Source of the DNA: Monosporascus cannonballus
Taxonomy: Eukaryota > Ascomycota > Sordariomycetes > Xylariales
Assembly: GCA_004154925.1 (NCBI GenBank)
Contig: QJNS01000203.1
Coordinates: forward strand, 1 to 64,000
Length of the DNA: 64,000 bases
Reading direction: 5' to 3'
Part shown: piece by piece, positions 61,191 through 64,000 of the stretch
Position numbering within the stretch: the stretch's first letter is position 1
Layout: each line of letters starts with the position of its first letter
Notes under the pieces: generated by a model
The model's database searches: none
Told to the model about the DNA's origin: nothing
What the model saw: only the letters and a program-made list of their open reading frames with translations
Program-made: the position numbers and the translations under genes

Positions 61191-62198
61191 TCCACGACAT
61201 ACCTGCTGATCTTCGGTTCACCCGTTCCTGTGCCGCTCGTGATGGCTCAGTAGCCTCAAAAGCGAGGGAAGCCAGCATGCCGAGAGGGATGATTGGGTGA
61301 AGAGGAGGAGACGGAGACGGGTGCACTCCGGCGACTTGTTGGTCCTGCACAGATGTCAGACTCGGCTATCTCACTGTTATGGGATCATGAGGCGTTTATG
61401 GCAGTACTTACAGCTCTTGAGTCATCTAAATGGTTCAAGAAGTTCGTGGCTGTGAACGATCAATATGCGCGGGCGCAGCGTTGAGCTCCATCACGACCAG
61501 ACGGATGAACTAATGCTGCCGGAAACTTCGATCTCGATCCTGTCTGAACAACTGGAGAGCACGCCTCGTAGGTGAACAGCCAACACCCTTAGAGACAGGC
61601 TTGTTTCGGCATCTCCGGGAACTCTGCCTTGCGAATAACAGGAATTAGATCCCTGTCGATGGACGAAATGGCAAAGTAAAGAGCATCATCTGTCCTAGCG
61701 CAATTGCATCGGTGTGGTCCGGCAGTTGAGTGATTGGCACAAAGGAGCAACAGTGGCGCGTCAGCTTCTCGCCGAGCTGGTCCCGGAATTTAAGAAGGGG
61801 AGGCAAACAGGAAGAAACTGAGCCGCGCTCTAGCACACTTGGGGATCTGTGCGGTTTGGCTGTGAGCATATAAGTCACACAACACCCACCCATCCTCTTA
61901 AGGAAAAGGGTAGCACAGAGTAAAAGGTAGGAAGGTAGCTGTTAGGTAGAAGTAAAGATGACCATTAACGCCTGTCCTTGCTAAATATCTAGTGGGCGAA
62001 GCCCCCCTATATAGCCGTGAGACCCCTGTCCAGAAGTTTCCACCGTATCCCGACTTTAGCACCTGACACTTCTCCCTGGCTATATTGCGAAACCAAACTC
62101 CTTATAGCCCTTCTTTTCCAGACACACGCCAACTCAAAATGGCATCGGCAGCTTTTCATGCTTGACAGCAGCATTTGTGGTCTATGATAAGCGTCCCT
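61191..62198. other. Normal-composition DNA without a recognised gene
   Basis: Minus-strand open stretch 61645-61893 (83 codons, with LKFRDQLGEKLTRHC) and a neighbouring frame (about 61600-61700, FAISSIDRDLIPVIR) look protein-like and could be exons of an unidentified gene, but no start, splice pattern or family can be fixed. Another open stretch at 61293-61484 (+) is not convincing. Confidence 0.4.
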
Positions 62199-64000
62199 TC
62201 ATGTTAACAATTTCAAATCATCCCTCTCTTCTGGTAGGGTACTCACATTCTCCCACTTAGCAAGCATTGCCACCGAGGACGCTGTGTCTGGATGGCTAAC
62301 ACCAAGCACTCGTTTTCGTAAGACAACGCAGTTTCGGAGCAGGGCTAAAGCATCTTCGGTACGGCCTTGATTTTTCCAGGTAACGGCCAGGTTGTGCATA
62401 CTGGCCAGCGTATCGGGATGTTCCTCTCTCAGCACCCTTTTCGTTATTTCCATAAATCCCACCTCCAGCTCTTCCGCCTCTTTCCATTGACCTTGGCCCG
62501 TATATGTCGACGCCAGGCTCGCCATGCTGTCCAGCGTATACAGATTTTCCTTTCCTAGTACCTTAATCGTTGTGTCGACTGCTTTCCCGCCGAACCTTTC
62601 CGCCGCCGCGTATTCGCCTATACCCAACATATACCATGTACAATTTGTCAGCAAACGGGCCCAGTCCTGCAGGTCTTCATCTGGTGGCTCCTCCTCCAGT
62701 ACCGACTTAATGTGAGGAAGTAATATCTGACAGGTGGGCCAAGTTTCGAATGCGCCACCTGGGAAATGCCTGGACATAACCCGTAAAAATACCTGTCTCC
62801 ATCGTATAATATCATCAACCGCAGATATCCAAGCTTGCGTGCAAAACTGTACCAGGGAATGCATCTCACACATATTCCGCGTTGCTGTTACGGACACGAG
62901 TGAGTAGCCCCGGAGGACATCAAGATCATCCTCAAAGTCGTCACTTTCTGCATCCGTATCCACGCTATCCTCCAGATCGGTGTCATAGTTGTGGAGCACG
63001 AACTCGGGAATGCCCTGTGGATTAAAGAAGCTCATGAAGAAAAGCAGGTTCGCTGCAGATGGTCTTTCGCGGCGTATCTGTTCAAAGGTAACTTGCCATG
63101 TCGTAACCACGGAGTTGGAAACGGTTTCATCTCGTCGAAGATCCCCCGCGTCGCGGTTAAGAAGACTACTCTTTTTCTTATCACTTCTTTGCATAGTTTC
63201 CAGATATGTCCTTACCGATATGCGTGGGGCGCGACGGTTGATGTATGCCGCGGCTTGCGTGATGGCCAGCGGGATATAATCCAAAGCCCGAAGGAGGTCA
63301 GCAGCGGAATCTTTGTCAAACTCTTCCTTCAGCTTGTTCCGGAGAAGTTGAAGTCCTTGAGCGTCGTCCATGGTTGAAATCCGGCAGACAGCCTTATGGC
63401 TACCTGTCAGCTTCTCGGCGGCGTCCATGCTACATGATGTGACGAGGAGTGTTCCATTACGGCGTTTCGGTAGGAAGGCTGCAAGTGGCCGCTGCTCGCT
63501 CCTTATAGCTGGGTTCCCGTGGGCTGGATAGCATGCTGCCTTGTTTCCTCCGATATTGGAGCCGGGGTAGAAAAGATTGACATCGTCAACATTGTCCAAG
63601 ATCATGACCCACGAGCCAGCTTCCTCTGTCTGCAGCCAGTCACAGACTAGCCTGAGCACATCGACGTCAGGGTCATTTCGCTTAGTGTCATGGAAAAGGG
63701 CACCCCTAGCTAGGGTCTTCGGGTGATTGTTATTCCTTCCCGGAGCCCTATATCAGTGGATCGCCCACAACAAGTGGGATCAACGCTTCCTAGCTTTAGA
63801 CAAGTCAATATACCCTCAAGAGCTGTGCACCTGATCCTTAGTAAGTGTGACACTTAGGTAGTTGTAGCCTTTCTGCAATGGACCGGTACGCCTCTTCAAA
63901 TCTCGGCCGCGAACTCGCATGCACCCAGAAAACGTTGGTTTGCGGCGATATGTCGTGGATATAATGCGCGAAGTGAATGGCAACCTGCGTTTTACTTTGG
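62199..64000 (-). CDS. NB-ARC/TPR (kinesin-light-chain repeat) STAND protein, partial
   Basis: 3' part of a fungal NLR-like gene whose start is beyond the right edge. Exons: beyond 64000 to 63854, then 63705-62199; the intron (63706-63853, GTGTCA..GCTAG) joins LQLPK to GALFHDTKRND in frame. STAND proteins bind ATP/GTP, oligomerise and act in non-self recognition or programmed death in fungi. Seen: end of the P-loop (SKTQVAIHFAHYI), VFWVHAS, Walker B (WVMILDNVDD), NGTLLVTS, the GxP-like YIPLAITQAAAYI, a winged-helix region, then TPR repeats with HPDTLASMHNLA..WKNQGR and HPDTASS. The residue before the P-loop Lys is Ser instead of Gly. A further intron may begin at GTGAGT after KWEN (about 62244), which would replace the last 15 codons. 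The effector domain is not in view. Confidence 0.88.

Noticed and set aside
1..64000. tRNA, rRNA, CRISPR arrays, telomere repeats
   Set aside because: Looked for and not seen; no cloverleaf with TTCRA loop in the gene island, no regularly spaced direct repeats, no TTAGGG arrays.

Overview
The window is nuclear DNA of a filamentous ascomycete (Pezizomycotina, probably Sordariomycetes-like; genus not determinable from sequence alone). The evidence is short GT..AG introns (about 47-190 bp), the families of the genes, a typical fungal NB-ARC/TPR receptor gene, and extreme repeat-induced point mutation (RIP): two long AT-rich blocks in which transposon relics are riddled with C-to-T and G-to-A changes and stop codons, next to normal-composition gene DNA.

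Layout. (1) 1-21898 is an AT-rich graveyard: a Tc1/mariner relic (1-1016) inserted in a 3' fragment of a Ty3/gypsy chromovirus (1017-3550), long unidentifiable decayed DNA, a complete Tc1/mariner relic with 26-bp inverted repeats (10738-12137), and a complete Ty3/gypsy chromovirus (14671-21898) with 5-bp target duplication. (2) 21899-about 41380 is a normal-composition island that starts exactly at the edge of that element. It holds, in order, rmi1(-), vps51(+), nif3(-), a BolA-family gene(+), the AP-1 beta-adaptin gene apl2(-), a HIRIP3-like histone-chaperone gene(-) and a seven-exon C2H2-type gene(-) that appears frameshifted, then about 2.3 kb with no recognisable gene and one weak candidate ORF. 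(3) 41381-61190 is a second AT-rich graveyard: a Ty1/copia element (41541-54321) with intact GATAT target duplication, split by a nested complete Ty3/gypsy element (46643-53916) of the same family as the fragment at 1017-3550, followed by unidentified decayed DNA. (4) 61191-64000 returns to normal composition and contains the 3' part of an NB-ARC/TPR STAND receptor gene running off the right edge.

The island genes are housekeeping functions with no common pathway: genome stability (RMI1), endosome-Golgi tethering (VPS51), clathrin adaptor (AP-1 beta), iron-sulfur/iron regulation (BolA), a NIF3-family metalloprotein and a histone chaperone. The accessory-type genes (C2H2-type gene, NB-ARC/TPR gene) sit at the edges against the RIP-mutated blocks. 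The most unusual observations are an open reading frame of 139 codons with collagen-like repeats and a 41-codon duplication lying in frame directly behind the nif3 stop codon; a conserved 1.7-kb segment downstream of the chromodomain in one chromovirus family; outward-declining RIP across the LTRs of the 14671-21898 element; and CpG sparing in the RIP-mutated DNA. All splice sites and element borders were read by eye; no database search or alignment program was used.
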